This document shows positions 1 through 12,003 of a DNA stretch of 64,000 nucleotides, piece by piece. The first letter of the stretch is position 1. Each line of letters opens with the position of its first letter. Below the pieces are notes generated by a model. The model was not told where the DNA came from. It did no database searches and saw only the letters and a program-made list of their open reading frames with translations. Origin of the DNA: Ctenosaura bakeri (lineage: Eukaryota > Chordata > Lepidosauria > Squamata > Iguanidae); the NCBI GenBank assembly GCA_948474755.1, contig CAOLHI010000389.1, forward strand, positions 186,001 through 250,000, written 5' to 3'. The position numbers and the translations under genes were made by a program.

Positions 1-2600
1 AATTGAGCACAATAGAGACAGGCATTAGACAGCCTGTGGGAAGTACCTGGTCCATTTAAATATCACTTTGGCACTTCCGGCCCCATGACTTTTGAAGCCC
101 AGGATGATGAGGAAATAGGTACACTCTGGGGACCATATATATTCCCAGTCCCTACAGAATGTCAAATTTAATCCAAATTTACAACTTCAACTCAGAGCGA
201 CGCTCCTTAATCATATACGGTGGAACAATTTTGTATTATTCAGTGTAGGATTAATATAGAATGCTTCTGGGCTTTCTGGTATCCTCTTTGATTTCTGTTA
301 AACCAGCATGGGTTGTAATTCATCATGTGAAAGGGTAAGAGGGTGTAAAGGTATAAAGCTACAAAGGGAATGGCATTAGCTGACCGAGTCTGTGTTGGTC
401 AGCTGTGCTGTTGGTCATCATGCTCACAACAGTGTTGTCTCTTGGTGACCAGGAAGTAATTTGTGGCAGCCAAAGTCAGTGTGCTTAAATAGGATGGATG
501 TACTAAGAAAAGTGGTCTGTTTGTTTGCTCTCGTTCACAAACACATCTTTCAAGTACCACATGGTATCTGAAACAAGTTTTTAAAAACAATTAGTGCAAG
601 AGTGTCTCACAAATTTTATTTCTTAGCAGTGCTTCAGTTGGGGTTTTGTAGCTCCAGAAGCTATTTAATACAACAAATATTTCAAACCTACCAGCATTGC
701 TGAGTTCATGATTATTTTTCAGTTAACCACTAATTGCAAACCTGACATCCCATTTGTATATTCATGGTTGTATGGTTGAAATATGCAATACTGTAATGGT
801 TTAAGATGTATATTTAAGAGACTATTGCTTATACGCATAAATTTGAATGGAGATTTAAAGTATGAATATATGTATAAAGTTTAAAGGGAATTATACTTTA
901 TTCCAATATGTAAATAGGTCTGATAAGAACCATCAGAATTCTGTAAATTTTGCTGCAAAGACTTGTACAAGTTATATTGAGTGTGTCATCAAACTATTGA
1001 CACAAGGACTGGAAGGAGTTCTTGATGCCTGGAGAATATAATTTGAGACACAGCATCTCTTAAAAACCTACCCTTTTTTCTATGCTGTTATTCATGTAGT
1101 TTGTATTAAAGGTAATACTGGGTTGCATCCAGTTATTGCCTTCCACTGATGGAACAGTTTTGTCAGCAGAAGAGAGAAGACTAATGGCCACTCCACCCTG
1201 TATCCTTCATGCCCTCAAAAATCTGTCCTGGGTATTTGGGAGATCCTCTGGACCAAACTTCGGAAAGCCATGAATATTGCCATAGGAAGGAGAAGAAGAG
1301 AGGTTAACTCAAGCAGAAACCCACTTGGTTGACATTGATTTTGACCTTGGATTTTGGCTATAGTGTAAGTTCTATGTTAGATCTCAGAGCCTTTTCTCCA
1401 GTGTCTCTTAGTTTCTACCCTGTAGTTGAAATTCAATTGGAATATAGAATGAATCATGAAAAATAGTTGCTTAGAACCTGCCAAATTAATAAATGCAAAG
1501 AGCCTTTTGTTTATATTTATATATCTATTTAAAAATATCTAAATCCTTATAAATTAATCTCTGGCATAGTTTCAGGAATTTCTATTCATAATAAAGTGTT
1601 GCATTTTGACTTCTCATAATTGAAGCTAGTGTTTTGTAGATCAGAAAGGGATAGTTTGTTCCAAAAATGAAGATAAGGGTAGGTTATAGTTTGGAAACAT
1701 AATACAGCATCCTGTTTTAAAATACTAATTTCAATGTGAATTCAACAACCTCTTTCAAAATCCTGTTTTCCTGAAGTTAAATGGGACACATTTTATACAT
1801 CACAGTGTGCATGTTGTATCTGAGTATAATCTTCAAAATTGTTCGTTCACTCAGCCTTTTTTCTCTGTCCTGTATATGGAACAAGAATCCCCAAATCTAT
1901 GTGAGTGAGCACAGACAGTTGCAACAAGAAGTTTCAGGAGGCAGCACTCTACAAATGTTAATATAAGAATATTTAGAAGATAAAAAATTGCAGCCAAAAT
2001 TATTGAAGATAATTCTGTGGGGAGAGAGCTTGCATGCTCCTAAGTTCTTTTTAAAAATTTCATTCACCACAATTCATTCTTCTTATCCTAAAGGAGTTTA
2101 TATACTAACAGGATCAGCATAAGGGGAAGGAAACCAATAGAAATGACCAGGGCCCAGCATCGTGCTCCTGTTTGTCCCACAGCTGCCAAGCAAAGCAGCC
2201 TGATATGGGAGCAGAAAACGAAAGTCTCCCGCCAAGCCAGGCTTCAAGCACCAAGGACCTGCCTCCACTTCTGCTCACCTACTTTGCTACAGAGAATGCT
2301 GTGAGTGCATGCACTGGTAAGCCCTCCAGGCAGCAGGTTTCTGTAGTCTCTTCCTGAACCATAGGAAGTTAGGGAGGGAGGGAAGGTGGAGAGAGGATTG
2401 GGAAAGAGCTCCTTCTTTGGATCCCTTCCCTTCATTTGTAGCCAGGGGATCCTTCCTATTTAGCTCAAAGTGACTACCATAGGCCAGAGGTAGTCACTTG
2501 GCTGGCCTCCTATCTCACTCATCCATCAGTGGTCCCCAGACCAGCTGTGGGGCTGCACCTACTTTCAGTTCTGCATATCAAATGAGAGAGTGCTTTATGT
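1..2600. other. Upstream intergenic DNA, possible 3' region of a neighbouring gene
   Basis: No recognisable protein domain or transposon is seen here. The plus strand is open from 16 to a stop at 169-171 (about 51 codons, ending in ...PVPTECQI). It has no methionine start or clear splice acceptor at its left edge, so it could be a last-exon tail or chance. AATAAA-type polyadenylation hexamers occur, for example near 1490 and 1590. In mammals the gene next to the 5' end of FBLN5, on the same strand, is TRIP11. By inference, its 3' end could lie here or just outside the window. I cannot confirm that from sequence. Confidence 0.25.
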
Positions 2601-2639
2601 CAGGATTACAATTAAAGTGGCTTTAATAGAAATTTCTGC

Positions 2640-2835
2640 TTTTAGTTAAATTTTTTTCATGGCACCAAATCCTGTCTGATCTTGAAAACCAAACAAGGGC
2701 AGCTCTTGAATACCAGGTGCTGTAGGTGATGTTTCAGAGGGAAGAACTGGCAAAACTGCCTAAGAAAACCCTATGAAATCCATGAGGTCATATGTTGATG
2801 GGTAACTTTGAGGCACATATATACAAAGATGTAAT
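2640..2835 (+). repeat. tRNA-derived SINE fragment (3' half)
   Basis: The segment contains the diagnostic 3' body of a squamate SINE: a 'GAAAACCCTATGAAAT' block followed by a degraded 'ATAAGTYGRGAAYGACTTGAAGGCACA' tail, here reading ATGTTGATGGGTAACTTTGAGGCACATATATAC. The same body is seen at 8675, 41705 and 53520. The tRNA-like promoter end is too decayed to assign with confidence. Confidence 0.5.
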
Positions 2836-3063
2836 GAAGATTCATAACAAAACAGAAAAAGCTGGGGAGAACAGATGGAATAATACTTGATAATGAGGAG
2901 GCTAAAAAGGGGTGATAGAAGGAAACAGAAAATTGTTTTAATGCATAATGTTGAATAGATACATTCCAACTAGATCTTCCCTTGTTAAAATATTACAAAA
3001 TACAAATTTTAAATATTAATATACTAGTAAAGATGAAGAAAAACTTCAGCATAGGTGCATATA

Positions 3064-3262
3064 CAGTGCACCCTCTATGTATACAGGGGCTCTGTTGCAG
3101 GACCCCTCCATATGAAACAAAAAATATAAGCATTGCATTTAATTATAGTCAATGGACGGAATGTGCACATGCCTGTCGCATCTATTGACTATAAATGGGA
3201 GCGACACTTCATGAAACCTTGTGTTTGCGTATGTGGAAGTCACGCCAGAAGTGGGCATACTG
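3064..3262. mobile_element. Mariner-like MITE, family A copy 1
   Basis: A short non-coding element of about 199 bp. Its ends are CAGTGCACCC on the left and the complement of CAGTATGCCC on the right, and TA sits directly outside both ends (3062-3063 and 3263-3264). This is the target duplication expected of Tc1/mariner-type transposons. The inner sequence (tagtcaatggacg..., ...ggaagtcacgccagaag) is clearly related to a second copy at 62133-62291. No transposase is encoded, so it is non-autonomous. Confidence 0.65.
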
Positions 3263-3269
3263 TATTGGC

Positions 3270-4890
3270 TGAGAAGAGGAACACTATAAGATTTGTCTCC
3301 AGAACAATCAACAAAAATCTTACGTTTCCTTATTTGAAGTAAAAAAATTCCAGACTGACACAGGTATAAACTGATGAGCACAATAGCAACAAAAAGAAAC
3401 CTAACTTTGCAATGTACCTCTTCCAGTATTTCACAGATGAACATATTGATATTCTTGTTTGTATTCCACACCTTTATTCTTACGCCAAGTACCAGCACCT
3501 AAGCCTTGGACATAGCCAATGGTAAGGAATTATTTAAGTTCTGGAAAGATCAAGAGCAGATGTTCTTAACCTTGGATCTCTGGGTGGGAATCAAAAAACT
3601 GGGCCAAAAAAAAATCTCTTCCATCTCCTTCCTATTACTTTGAAAACTGTCTGTATGGAAAAATATAAGCAGTTTATGTTCAATAGTTCTGATACTATTT
3701 TCTACTACACTGCATTTGCAAATTAGGGATTTTAGCAAATGTCATCAAAATGAAAAGTCAGAATCATCTGGATGTCGAAATGATCTGTAAAACACCTTTG
3801 CCATATCAAAAGTCAAATCAGTTTTAACTTATTCGAGCCGAACAGAATCCTTCTCGTTATAATTTACTTTTGCACATACATTTTTTACTTCACTGTATTC
3901 ATACAATCTAGATTTATTTCATTTTTTTTCCAGAAAGGGACATTAATATTTGCATGAAAAATAAAATAATTTGGGCTGAATATTGCATATCTGAATTTTA
4001 GCCTGTATCAGTAAGTCTTCAGGATGGGACAGGCTAGAAACATTCTTTAAATAGAAGAATTATTACCCATGCATAGGTTGAGTATAGCTGCCAAAAATGA
4101 CAACTCGTGGGTGGTTTAATACAGTGAAATTGCTACAGGTTTACACATGTTAGCAGGCCTCTTTCTGTAGTCAGTGCTTTAAAACCTTCAATTTATGGGA
4201 ATGCTTTTTGCTGTGACAGGTAACTCTGGAGCATGGTCTGGAATAGCATTTTAATGATGATAGGCTGGAAGAAGGAAACAGGAAGAAAGTACTGGAAGCA
4301 GCATCCCATTTGTTAGTGGATATGTAAAGATTTTAATACATGATAATTGCTAACCAATGAAATGTTGATAGCTAAATCCAATCACAATTTATTAAATTTT
4401 AAATTAACATTTCTGGTGATTGAATACTATTATAGCCAAAGCAACTAGGGTGAGCTCCTCGCTCTTTGTCATATTCAGCAAAAGTGGAAGGGTGCCTGCC
4501 TCAGGAGAAGAAATATTAGAACTGGAAGAAATATATTGTATGACTCTGGGTAGGCTGGCTAATCTGTGCAATTTGTTTGGGAAGAAGGCTGGAGCTTCAG
4601 GCCAAATAGCTTGGTTTGTGGAGCAGAAGAAGTTTGGGAAATGGAGAAAGAGAGTATTGGAAGTATTGAAGGGGAGTATTGGAAGACAGTGGGGTGGGAG
4701 AAGATTTGATTGCTTAAGACCAAAAATCTCAAGCAGCCAGGGTCCTTTATGACTGTCCCCCTCTGTAAAGGGAGACTATATAGTGACATAGTACTTGGAG
4801 TCTTGTGGGGAGTGCATTGTGGCTCTCTTCAGTAACTTTATTTCCTCTATTGATTATGCTAGATGTTTTCTTTCTGTTTTTTTCTCTCTT
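3270..4890. other. Intergenic stretch, nothing recognised
   Basis: AT-rich DNA with only short open frames in several overlapping frames. A 110-codon open frame at 4420-4752 shows no motif, has low-complexity Glu/Lys/Gly composition and is overlapped by antisense frames, so I do not call it a gene. No transposon ends or RNA gene were recognised. Confidence 0.4.
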
Positions 4891-4894
4891 GGCC

Positions 4895-5066
4895 GGAGTT
4901 GCCAGGTGAAGTAAAGGGATAGCACTGGTATACTCTTAAAAGCTATGTAGAAGAGGGAATTTCAGCAGGTATTACTTGTCATATAAGCTTCACCTGCTAA
5001 AATTCCATCTTCTGTACAACCATTAAAGATGTAGGAGCCCTGTCCCTTATTTCCCCTGGCATCCTA
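4895..5066. mobile_element. Palindromic MITE, family B copy 1
   Basis: A near-palindrome of about 172 bp. The left half starts GGAGTTGCCAGGTGAA and runs to 'ggaatttcagcaggt'; the right half mirrors it ('cacctgctaaaattcc') and ends with CCCCTGGCATCC. Two more copies lie at 33719-33889 and 59230-59409. The consensus ends read GGGTTGCCAG...CTGGCAACCC. The whole transcript would fold into one long hairpin. No coding capacity; the transposon superfamily is not assigned. Confidence 0.65.
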
Positions 5067-5399
5067 CTCTTGGCTGCTCCCCCTTGCTCCCTCCACCTCT
5101 TCCATTCTGGTTTTATCCATTCCCATTCTCCTCCTCCTAAATGTACAATTAAGATAAGATGGGTGTGTTGAAGACTAGGCTTGCTATGAAACCTGAATTA
5201 AAATGGCGGATGCTCCAGATTGTATTTAAGATCCTTGGCACCAGGAAGTGAAACCTTTGCTCTACCACTGATCTTTGTGGACCACACTTTTTGATTGGGA
5301 GTGAAGAAACAGAAAGGATATAGTGATTTGGTTGTGCAGACGAATATTCAGAGATTATCAAAAAGACACAGAGAATCAACAATTTCAGATGAAGAATTC

Positions 5400-5460
5400 T
5401 TAACTCTTGATTTATTAATTGATATGCGCACGTGCACGCGCACACACGCACACACAACCA
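5400..5460. repeat. Purine-pyrimidine alternating CA/CG microsatellite
   Basis: Imperfect alternating run of GCGCACGTGCACGCGCACAC type followed by CACACACAAC. Such a tract can adopt Z-DNA. No function is inferred. Confidence 0.7.
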
Positions 5461-5722
5461 TGCTATCATACATGTGCTGGATCAGCAGCCTCTTAAGTGA
5501 AATAAATCACTCTTTACTTTGGTTTAACTAACAATGCATTAGAAGTGTGGGTGAAGTGCCCATGTTGGTGGAGGTGGAAAGGAAAGAAAGATGCAGCAGT
5601 GTGACAACCAAAGGATTGTTACTGACCAAGAGTAAAACTGAAGTTGGAATCTCAGTGCATTAATGGATAGCATTAGGTCAGTGGGGCTTCTGAGTGGGCA
5701 CTTCCACCAAGAAGAAGATTGG

Positions 5723-5780
5723 AATTGCAATCAGATATGCATCTACTTGGGAATAAATCCCACCGGAATCCATGGGGGTT
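5723..5780. repeat. Short palindromic repeat fragment
   Basis: A segment around 'tacttgggaataaatcccaccggaa' and 'tccatgggggttatttctgag' resembles a common amniote repeat whose halves read 'ACTCCCAAGTAAG' and its mirror. A related piece occurs at 36840-36893. Low-confidence fragment. Confidence 0.35.
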
Positions 5781-6949
5781 ATTTCTGAGGGGACCCATAT
5801 TGCAATACACTATACAAAGCTTCAAAATGTTAGGAGTTATTGAAAAATAAGCTTTTGAAAATGTAACAAGAGAAAAGGGATTTTTTTCCCCCTCATAAAT
5901 AAGAAAGTTCTCAGTATGGTAGTAAAGCACAATACTGCTTAGACATCCTGATGATTTCAGGAAAACGGGGTAGGAACACCCAACAGTCACCACAACCACT
6001 CCCACTTGAAATAACGGATACAAACTGAGAGTGCGTGAAAGACGAGAGGCCAGAAAAGGGAACTTTTCTGTGAAGCAGTGTGAATAGCTGTATGAAATTC
6101 AATGTGAAACAGGGAAACTTTTTTTTTTTAAAGCTGCTGAAGCATTCATAACTATGGGATGTAGATACCTGTGTGTAGAATCCCCCAGTCATATCACCTT
6201 TGTAAGAGTGATGCCGGTGGTAGATTTCTCACACAACTCTCCACAACCCAGCTGTTATAATGGTTTATTTTTACTATTATCATGTGTATGTGGCAGTGAA
6301 ACCTTGCCAAAAAAAAGCACAGCAAGGGGCGAGAATTGCTGGAGAGAGTGATGGGAAAAGAAAGCAGGTTGCTGGATAGGCCATGCTGATGCGCATTTCA
6401 GCTATATAGGAGAGAAAGGGTTCTGAATTCAGACTTGGTGTTTTTTTAAAAAAGTTCCCTAGCACAATAAAATATTTGAAAGTTGCCGAGAGAAGCACTG
6501 AATTGTGGAGAAAACTCCACAGACCTTTTTGTGGGAGCTTTGCAAGGCTGCCCCGATGCATTTTATTGTCTGAAGCAATGGACAAGATGGCCCTCCTGCC
6601 TCCTATTCCATATATAAAACCTAACCAGATCAGTAGCTGGATTTCACCTCAGTGGAACAGAATCTTCTACCTCACTTTGCAGCAAGAGGATGATGGACAA
6701 GGTGGGCCAGTCATATGATGTACGAAGCTGACACCCCTTGAGGAAAGTCCTACCAGTCTCCCTCTGTCTAATGGTAAAGCCAATGTTCAGCTGTCCATGG
6801 GGTGCAAGAGCAGAAATGTGGCTAACCGTAAGGTGGGGGAAACTTCCATTGATACCATTGGGCACTTCCTCCTAAGGCTAAATGCTGTACATGAAACTGG
6901 GAGGTACTTTTTGACAGGATGACTGTAAAGGGAACCGTGATGGAGTTCT

Positions 6950-7200
6950 GGGGTGTGTGGCTATCCTGAGTGCCAGAGCAGCCTCACAGCAGGTTGCCAG
7001 GCAACCAGAATAGCTCTTCAGGACAGAAACCTAGCCCAGTAGTGCAAGGGAGGAGCTGGTGGCTGAGAGGGAAGATATAAAATTTTTGATTTTCATTTGT
7101 CAGTCCTTCAGCCAGAGAGAGCTCTGGAATAAAGTCTCTCAGTCAGCCAGGGAGGCTGTCTGAGTGGAAAGGGTTTAATTCTCAATGAAGCCTAAAAAGA
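6950..7200 (+). repeat. Possible solo LTR with TATA box and polyadenylation signal
   Basis: A TATAAAA box (7076-7082) is followed 46 bp later by an AATAAA hexamer (7128-7133), with GC-richer flanks than the surroundings. This is the usual order of U3, a short R and U5 in a retroviral-type LTR. Clear TG...CA ends and a target duplication were not found, so it may also be chance. Confidence 0.3.
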
Positions 7201-7324
7201 GGCAGAAGACTTATTAAACCATTATAGAATATGGTCAGAAAGTACGACCTAGATTTGTGGTTGTGCCTTTGGTAAGAATGCCAAAGTGAGAATTTTTTTA
7301 ATGTCTTTTAATGTATAATGTATT

Positions 7325-7369
7325 TTATGCTGTTTGCCGCCTTGATCCATGTGGAGAGGCGGGATACAA

Positions 7370-7421
<52 letters not shown>
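7325..7421 (+). repeat. Interspersed repeat tail with (ATT)n microsatellite
   Basis: The phrase 'tttgccgccttgatccatgtggagaggcgggatacaaat' is the 3' end of a very common squamate interspersed repeat. It is followed by a pure ATT array of about 50 bp (7370-7421). Poly-isoleucine and poly-asparagine open frames across it are artefacts. Antisense-type copies of the same tail appear near 10290, 22650 and 61735. Confidence 0.7.
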
Positions 7422-8674
7422 GACTGTTTATGATACTTGTACTTATAGGAGAGTTTAAAGACATAAGGAAAATGACTAAAAGTACTCTGAAGAACTGTAT
7501 TAATTTTGATCTGCATATGAACTCCAATAATTTATTCTATATGTTACAATTTATTTTTATAAATAGCAACTCAGCTGAGCGATATACAGTATTTAAAGAT
7601 ACACAGAAAACATGCTCCCTTGGAACTATTAAGGGGTTCAAAATAACCATTGAAGGGCCTCACCCTTTCCATAAAGGTGGTGTTAAAAGGGGATGGCAGA
7701 GTTGTGTGTGAAGTGACACGGTGCCTTATCGCTACCACACCAGTCTGAGAGAAAAAGAAGCAGGCCCCGCCAGAGAAACAATTAAACTTCGTCTTGTGCT
7801 GCAGTCTCAATGACAACTGAATGACAAATGCGTAAGATTTGATGTTTAAAATACTTAACAGTGTTTTTAGCCAGTCAGTTCATATAATGTGGTGTTAAAC
7901 ACTAAGGAAACTGGCCAATTAACAGGAAGCAGAATATGTTATTTTTTTTTCACTTTCTTGTAAGCTGCTGCTCCTATTGTAGTTGATACAATTATTGTAT
8001 AGACTAAACTAATTTACCTCAACTAAAGGAAAAATTAAACTTTCTTAAGAAAGCTATGAACAATTCATAATGAAAGAGCACGGATTGCAGAGCTTACAAA
8101 GAGATACTTCAAACTACGTCAGATAACATCTGCTACTCTCTTTGCTTGATTCAATTAACAATTCTCAGGATCTCTTGCCAAAAAAAGAAACAAAACCCTG
8201 CAAAGCATGGATGGTTTCCTAGGAGAATGATCTCCTCTTTGGACAACTTTTCTTACACAGCAGAAAGCCTTGATATAATTTTTCATGGCTATGGTAAGCA
8301 AAAATTATTTCCATAATATAATGAAACATCAATAAGTTTTGAAGATAGAAAGTATTGAATCATACTTTCAGTGACGAGTCTTCTGCACACCATCTGAATC
8401 CATGTATTGATAGGCAACTGATTATTATTCGCCTCCCCAGAAAGAAAAATACACAGCATACTTGAGACAGTTGTTATAGATCGGATCAGCAGGATGTTTA
8501 TTGCTAAAGAATTTTGAAACTTTGAAACCCATGCTGTTCTGTTTTAGCAACTGCTAGAAAACCTTAGCAGGGCTCTTGGATGTTGCTCATCACCATAAGC
8601 TGAAGTTGATTTAAGTTGATTTGATGGCAATTAAGAGAACATAGCCTGCTGTATTCCTATGTAAGAGAATCAAC

Positions 8675-8866
8675 GTTGCAGTGCTTTTGGGAATTGGACT
8701 ATGATTCCGGAGACCAGAGTTCAATTCCCCACTCAACCATGGAAATCCACTGGGTTACCCTGATGGTGTCACATACTCTCAGCCCCAGAAAATCCTATGA
8801 TAGGGTCACCTTAGGGTCACTATAAGTTGGGAATGACTTGAAGGCACATGGCAACAACAATTTCTA
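8675..8866 (+). repeat. tRNA-derived SINE, nearly full length
   Basis: A SINE with a degraded tRNA-like B-box region ('gagttcaattcccc'), then 'actgggttaccctgat', 'atcctatgatagggtcaccttagggtcactataagttgg' and the typical tail 'aatgacttgaaggcacatggcaacaacaa'. Its tail resembles that of a LINE partner (see the RTE-like piece at 42965). Related copies are at 2640, 41705 and 53520. Confidence 0.75.
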
Positions 8867-9721
8867 TGCAAAATTGCAGGCCTCTAAGATTCAAAATTTA
8901 TGTTCATTCTTATGAGATGGCATTCTATTTGTTCTGGGATTTTGTCTTTTTTTTTTAACTTCTAATCGTCTGACTTTCAGACTGGTTTTACTAGAGCCTG
9001 CCTGTTCATACTTATCCACTTTCTACTAGTGCATTCAAATGTGCTAGAGACAGCCTTGGAAGAGCTGGTCCCAACTGTAGGATTTCATTTAGCTGGGAAG
9101 ATGCATGAAAAGAACTGTACTGAAGAAAGAGAGAGAGGGTATGAGAGAGAAAGAAAGTGACCACGTAACTACTGAAAAAGCACAACATCTTCAATTGCTC
9201 ATCCAGGCAGGCTAGTCTCAAGCCCAAGAAGAAATTAAGAGTGTAGCTCTAGGAGAATAATTAAACCTGTCACAGCTACATGTTAATTTCAACGCAGCCA
9301 GAATCTCATCTTCACTTTCTCACAGAATATCATGGCTGTCATCTGATTTTTTTAAAGCTAATTTATTAAATCACACAGTCTCCCTCCCTCAGGTAAAGTG
9401 GAGGGTGCTATCACCAGTCCTGAAGAGAGATTCTTCCACCAATTTGGTCCCCTTCTGCAGTGGATTTATGGAGTGTCATCTTGAGCATCACATCAGATAG
9501 CAACATGTTCAGGATGATGCTTAAAAACATAGGAAAAGCTGGGGTAGAGCTATGGTGGTCTCAGAAAAGCAAGTCCCTTGGGCTGCAAACCCATCAGGAC
9601 CAGCACAAGCCACCTGTCCCATTTCCCTCATCCCTGCCTTAGAAGAAAGAAAAGAGGAGAAGAAAATGTTGCAGTTCCTGTTCCAATAAAACAATGGAGA
9701 GAGAAGGAGGCTATTGTTTAG

Positions 9722-9800
9722 AGCACTGGTTCTTAACCTGGGTTCTGTGGAACCCCAAGGGGCCATGATGCCCTCACAGGGGGTCCACAAAGGCTTGAAG
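9722..9800 (+). repeat. hAT-type repeat end fragment
   Basis: The text 'ctggttcttaacctgggttctgtggaacccc...gggggtccacaaaggcttg' matches the familiar end of hAT-family non-autonomous transposons seen across amniotes ('GGTTCTTAACCTGGGGTCC'). Only one end is recognised; there is no coding content. Confidence 0.45.
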
Positions 9801-10019
9801 AAATGTTATAAGCTTTTTTCCTTTTTTGAAAAAGAAAGAAAGAAAGATGGGTGGTTATATACTGATCTCAAAGACCAGGAGCCTTTGGCCGGTGATGGAC
9901 ATCATTTGTACAAAGAACTGTTCATTTAGAGTCCTGCTGGAGGAATGTTTTTTGGAGTGGAGGGATCTGGATAGCCTGAGAAACATTGCTGCAAGCAACC
10001 CAGGGGCTCTTTCACACTA

Positions 10020-10660
10020 TTTATTATTATCATTTATTTATATAGCACCAACACGGTACATGGTGTTTTACAAGTACAGTAAAAGAACAGCAAAGAAGTT
10101 CCCTGCCTTCAGACTAAAAATCTAATTAAGACATGACGCAAAAGGAAAAGGGGGTGAAGGGATTAAATCCAGCAGATACTGCCCCTTCTTCTTTTCCTCT
10201 GAGACCTGGGCCATGGCAGTTGGGATGGAGGGAAGGGTCTTTCGTTGCTGCTGGGCCAAGGCATGATGGTGCTGTGCCTGTCTCTTCTTCTTTATTGAAT
10301 TTATGTCCACCTTTCCCCCAGGATGGGATTCAAGATGACTTACAATAATTTTAAAAAGATTAAGCTAAAACATTCATTTGCAAAAGTTAAAAAAAGAAAA
10401 TAGCAACATTATTTTAAAAGCATAATTAGAAACAGTTAAAACTCATAAAGCATATTTAAAACATACTTTCCAATAATATATTAAAAATACAACACACCAC
10501 TTTACACACACACACACACACACATACACATACAAAGTGTTCCATAATTAAAATTCAAAGGCCTGCCTGAATAAAAACATCTTCATCTGCTGGTGCAAAG
10601 AAAGTAGAGAGCGGTGACAACCAGACCTCCCATGGAAGGAGTTTTATACCATTTATACAT
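10020..10660 (-). repeat. Unclassified squamate interspersed repeats with (CA)n
   Basis: Two pieces are seen. 10020-10125 carries 'ttatttatatagcaccaacacggtacatggtgttttacaagtacag', a common low-copy repeat start. From about 10285 an antisense copy of the 'cacctttcccccaggatgggattcaagatgacttacaat' family runs through 'tggaaggagttttatacc' near 10650. A CA microsatellite sits at 10504-10525. Similar long repeat bodies are at 22640-23125 and 25560-25970. Confidence 0.5.
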
Positions 10661-10689
10661 TATACAATTATACTGTCATCTTCAACTTT

Positions 10690-10875
10690 AACTGCCATGA
10701 CCACGTCCTTTGGTATCCTGCAATTTACAGTTGAACCAAGAGGATTTAGAATTATCTGCTGGAGAGCTCTAGTGCTGTCCTAAACTACAAGCCCTAGCAT
10801 TCCTTAGGATGCAGCCATGGCAGTTAATGTGGATTCATAGTGCTATAAATGTGTAGTGTGAAAGGACCCCAATCA
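10690..10875. repeat. Degraded copy of palindromic MITE family C
   Basis: 'tgcaatttacagttgaacc' on the left and 'atggcagttaatgtggattcatagtgctataaatgtgtagtgtgaaagga' on the right resemble the two arms of the clear palindrome at 27720-27919 ('gttgaaagtggaataatagcactataacagtgtagtg'). The copy is strongly diverged. Confidence 0.4.
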
Positions 10876-11061
10876 GCTAGCATGAGTCTTCCACAACTTC
10901 CTACTGCACTGGAACCATCTGTTTTGCACTGACACTGGGTTAGAGAAATGATCACTGGTTTATTCTCTCCATGCCCTCATTTATGAGTAATCTCCTTTTA
11001 AAAGAAGCCTGTTCTCCTAATTAAATATCCCCCCTTTTATTTTTAATTAATATTTTTCACA

Positions 11062-11136
11062 AACATATATATATATGTACATACTTTCATATATATATAC
11101 ACACATATATACACCCACACACCCACACACACACTT
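11062..11136. repeat. (TA)n and (CA)n microsatellite
   Basis: Compound array: ATATATAT, then tacatactttcatatatatatac, then CACACATATATACACCCACACACCCACACACACAC. Low-complexity sequence only. Confidence 0.85.
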
Positions 11137-11389
11137 TTTGATTTGCTGATTTTCTATTGCAAAAGAGTAGAAGAGTTTTTTAAGAATCTGCCTCTGAAAG
11201 ATCTGACAAAAACATTGACATTTTGGATATCCCTGTCTCTCTAACATAACTGGCAGAGAGGCAAGCACTTTTTTCCCCCTTTACAACTTGTGCATTAAGT
11301 TTTTAAAGAAGATATACTGAAGGGCATGGTGGTTTTTTCTTTTCCCTTTTCTTCTTTATTCTAGGTAAATGAAGTGTGTAAGAAGACAT

Positions 11390-11532
11390 TGAAACTGAGG
11401 ATTGAAAAGCAGAGGCTTGATGGCCATCTGTCGGGATTGATTTGAGGGTGTTCCTGCATGGCAGGGGGTTGGACTGGATGGCCTGTGTGGTCTCTTCCAA
11501 CTTTGAATTTCTATGATTCTATGATTCTATGA
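11390..11532 (+). mobile_element. CR1 LINE, 3'-end fragment
   Basis: Matches the last codons and 3' untranslated region of CR1: 'gcagaggcttgatggccatctgtcgg', 'gggtgttcctgcatggcagg', 'ggactggatggcc', ending in three ATTCTATG-type octamers at 11513-11532. The same 3' end occurs at 11880-12003 and 25415-25528. It is 5'-truncated, as most CR1 copies are. Confidence 0.9.
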
Positions 11533-11772
11533 AAAGAAAGAAGATATGAAAAGCAAAGAAGAGTGCAACATAAATAGAATAAGAAATGGCAACAGGAAGA
11601 ATAAGGATCAAACTTCAAGAAACACATTATAATCAGCAAAGAAGGGGATCTGCAGAAGAGAAAACTCCACATTATGGAAGAAATAAGGCAATTCAGAAAG
11701 GAAACAAGAAATAGGCTAGACGATATGAACACTAAACTCGAGGCTATCCAGGATATGGTGATTCAAATGAAG
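11533..11772 (+). pseudogene. L1 LINE ORF1, coiled-coil part (decayed)
   Basis: The plus strand encodes, from about 11674, a Lys/Glu-rich helical segment beginning MEEIRQFRKETRNRLDDMN. This looks like the coiled-coil start of an L1 ORF1 protein, the RNA-binding chaperone that forms trimers on L1 RNA. The match breaks off at about 11772, where a CR1 3' end is inserted, and resumes after 12003. Upstream sequence 11533-11673 is A-rich and fits the L1 5' region. This is a dead copy with frameshifts and stops. Confidence 0.6.
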
Positions 11773-12003
11773 GAGATTCCACCTGAACCTCAGGAAGAAC
11801 TTCCTGACACTCAGGGCTGTCCGGCAGTGGAATGTGCTGCCTCGGAGTGTAGTGGAGTCTCCTTCCTTGGAGGTTTTTAAGCAGAGGCTTGATGGCCATC
11901 TGTCGGGAGTGCTTTGAGGGTGTTCCTGCATGGCAGGGGGTTGGACTGGATGGCCCCTGTGGTCTCTTCCAACTCTACATTTCTATGATTCTATGATTCT
12001 ATA
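11773..12003 (+). mobile_element. CR1 LINE 3' fragment inserted in L1 ORF1
   Basis: Starts in the last coding part of CR1 ('ggagattccacctgaacctcaggaagaacttcc') and runs through 'gatggccatctgtcgg' and 'ggttggactggatggcc' to the ATTCTATG octamers near 12003. Flanking DNA on both sides reads as L1 ORF1, so this CR1 piece inserted into an existing L1. It closely resembles the 3' end of the long CR1 copy at 25300-25528. Confidence 0.85.

Noticed and set aside
3139..3498. 119-codon minus-strand open frame
   Set aside because: Runs over a MITE and AT-rich flank; overlapping plus-strand frames are similar in quality. No family match.
7249..7711. Open frames with poly-Ile or poly-Asn
   Set aside because: Produced by the (ATT)n microsatellite.
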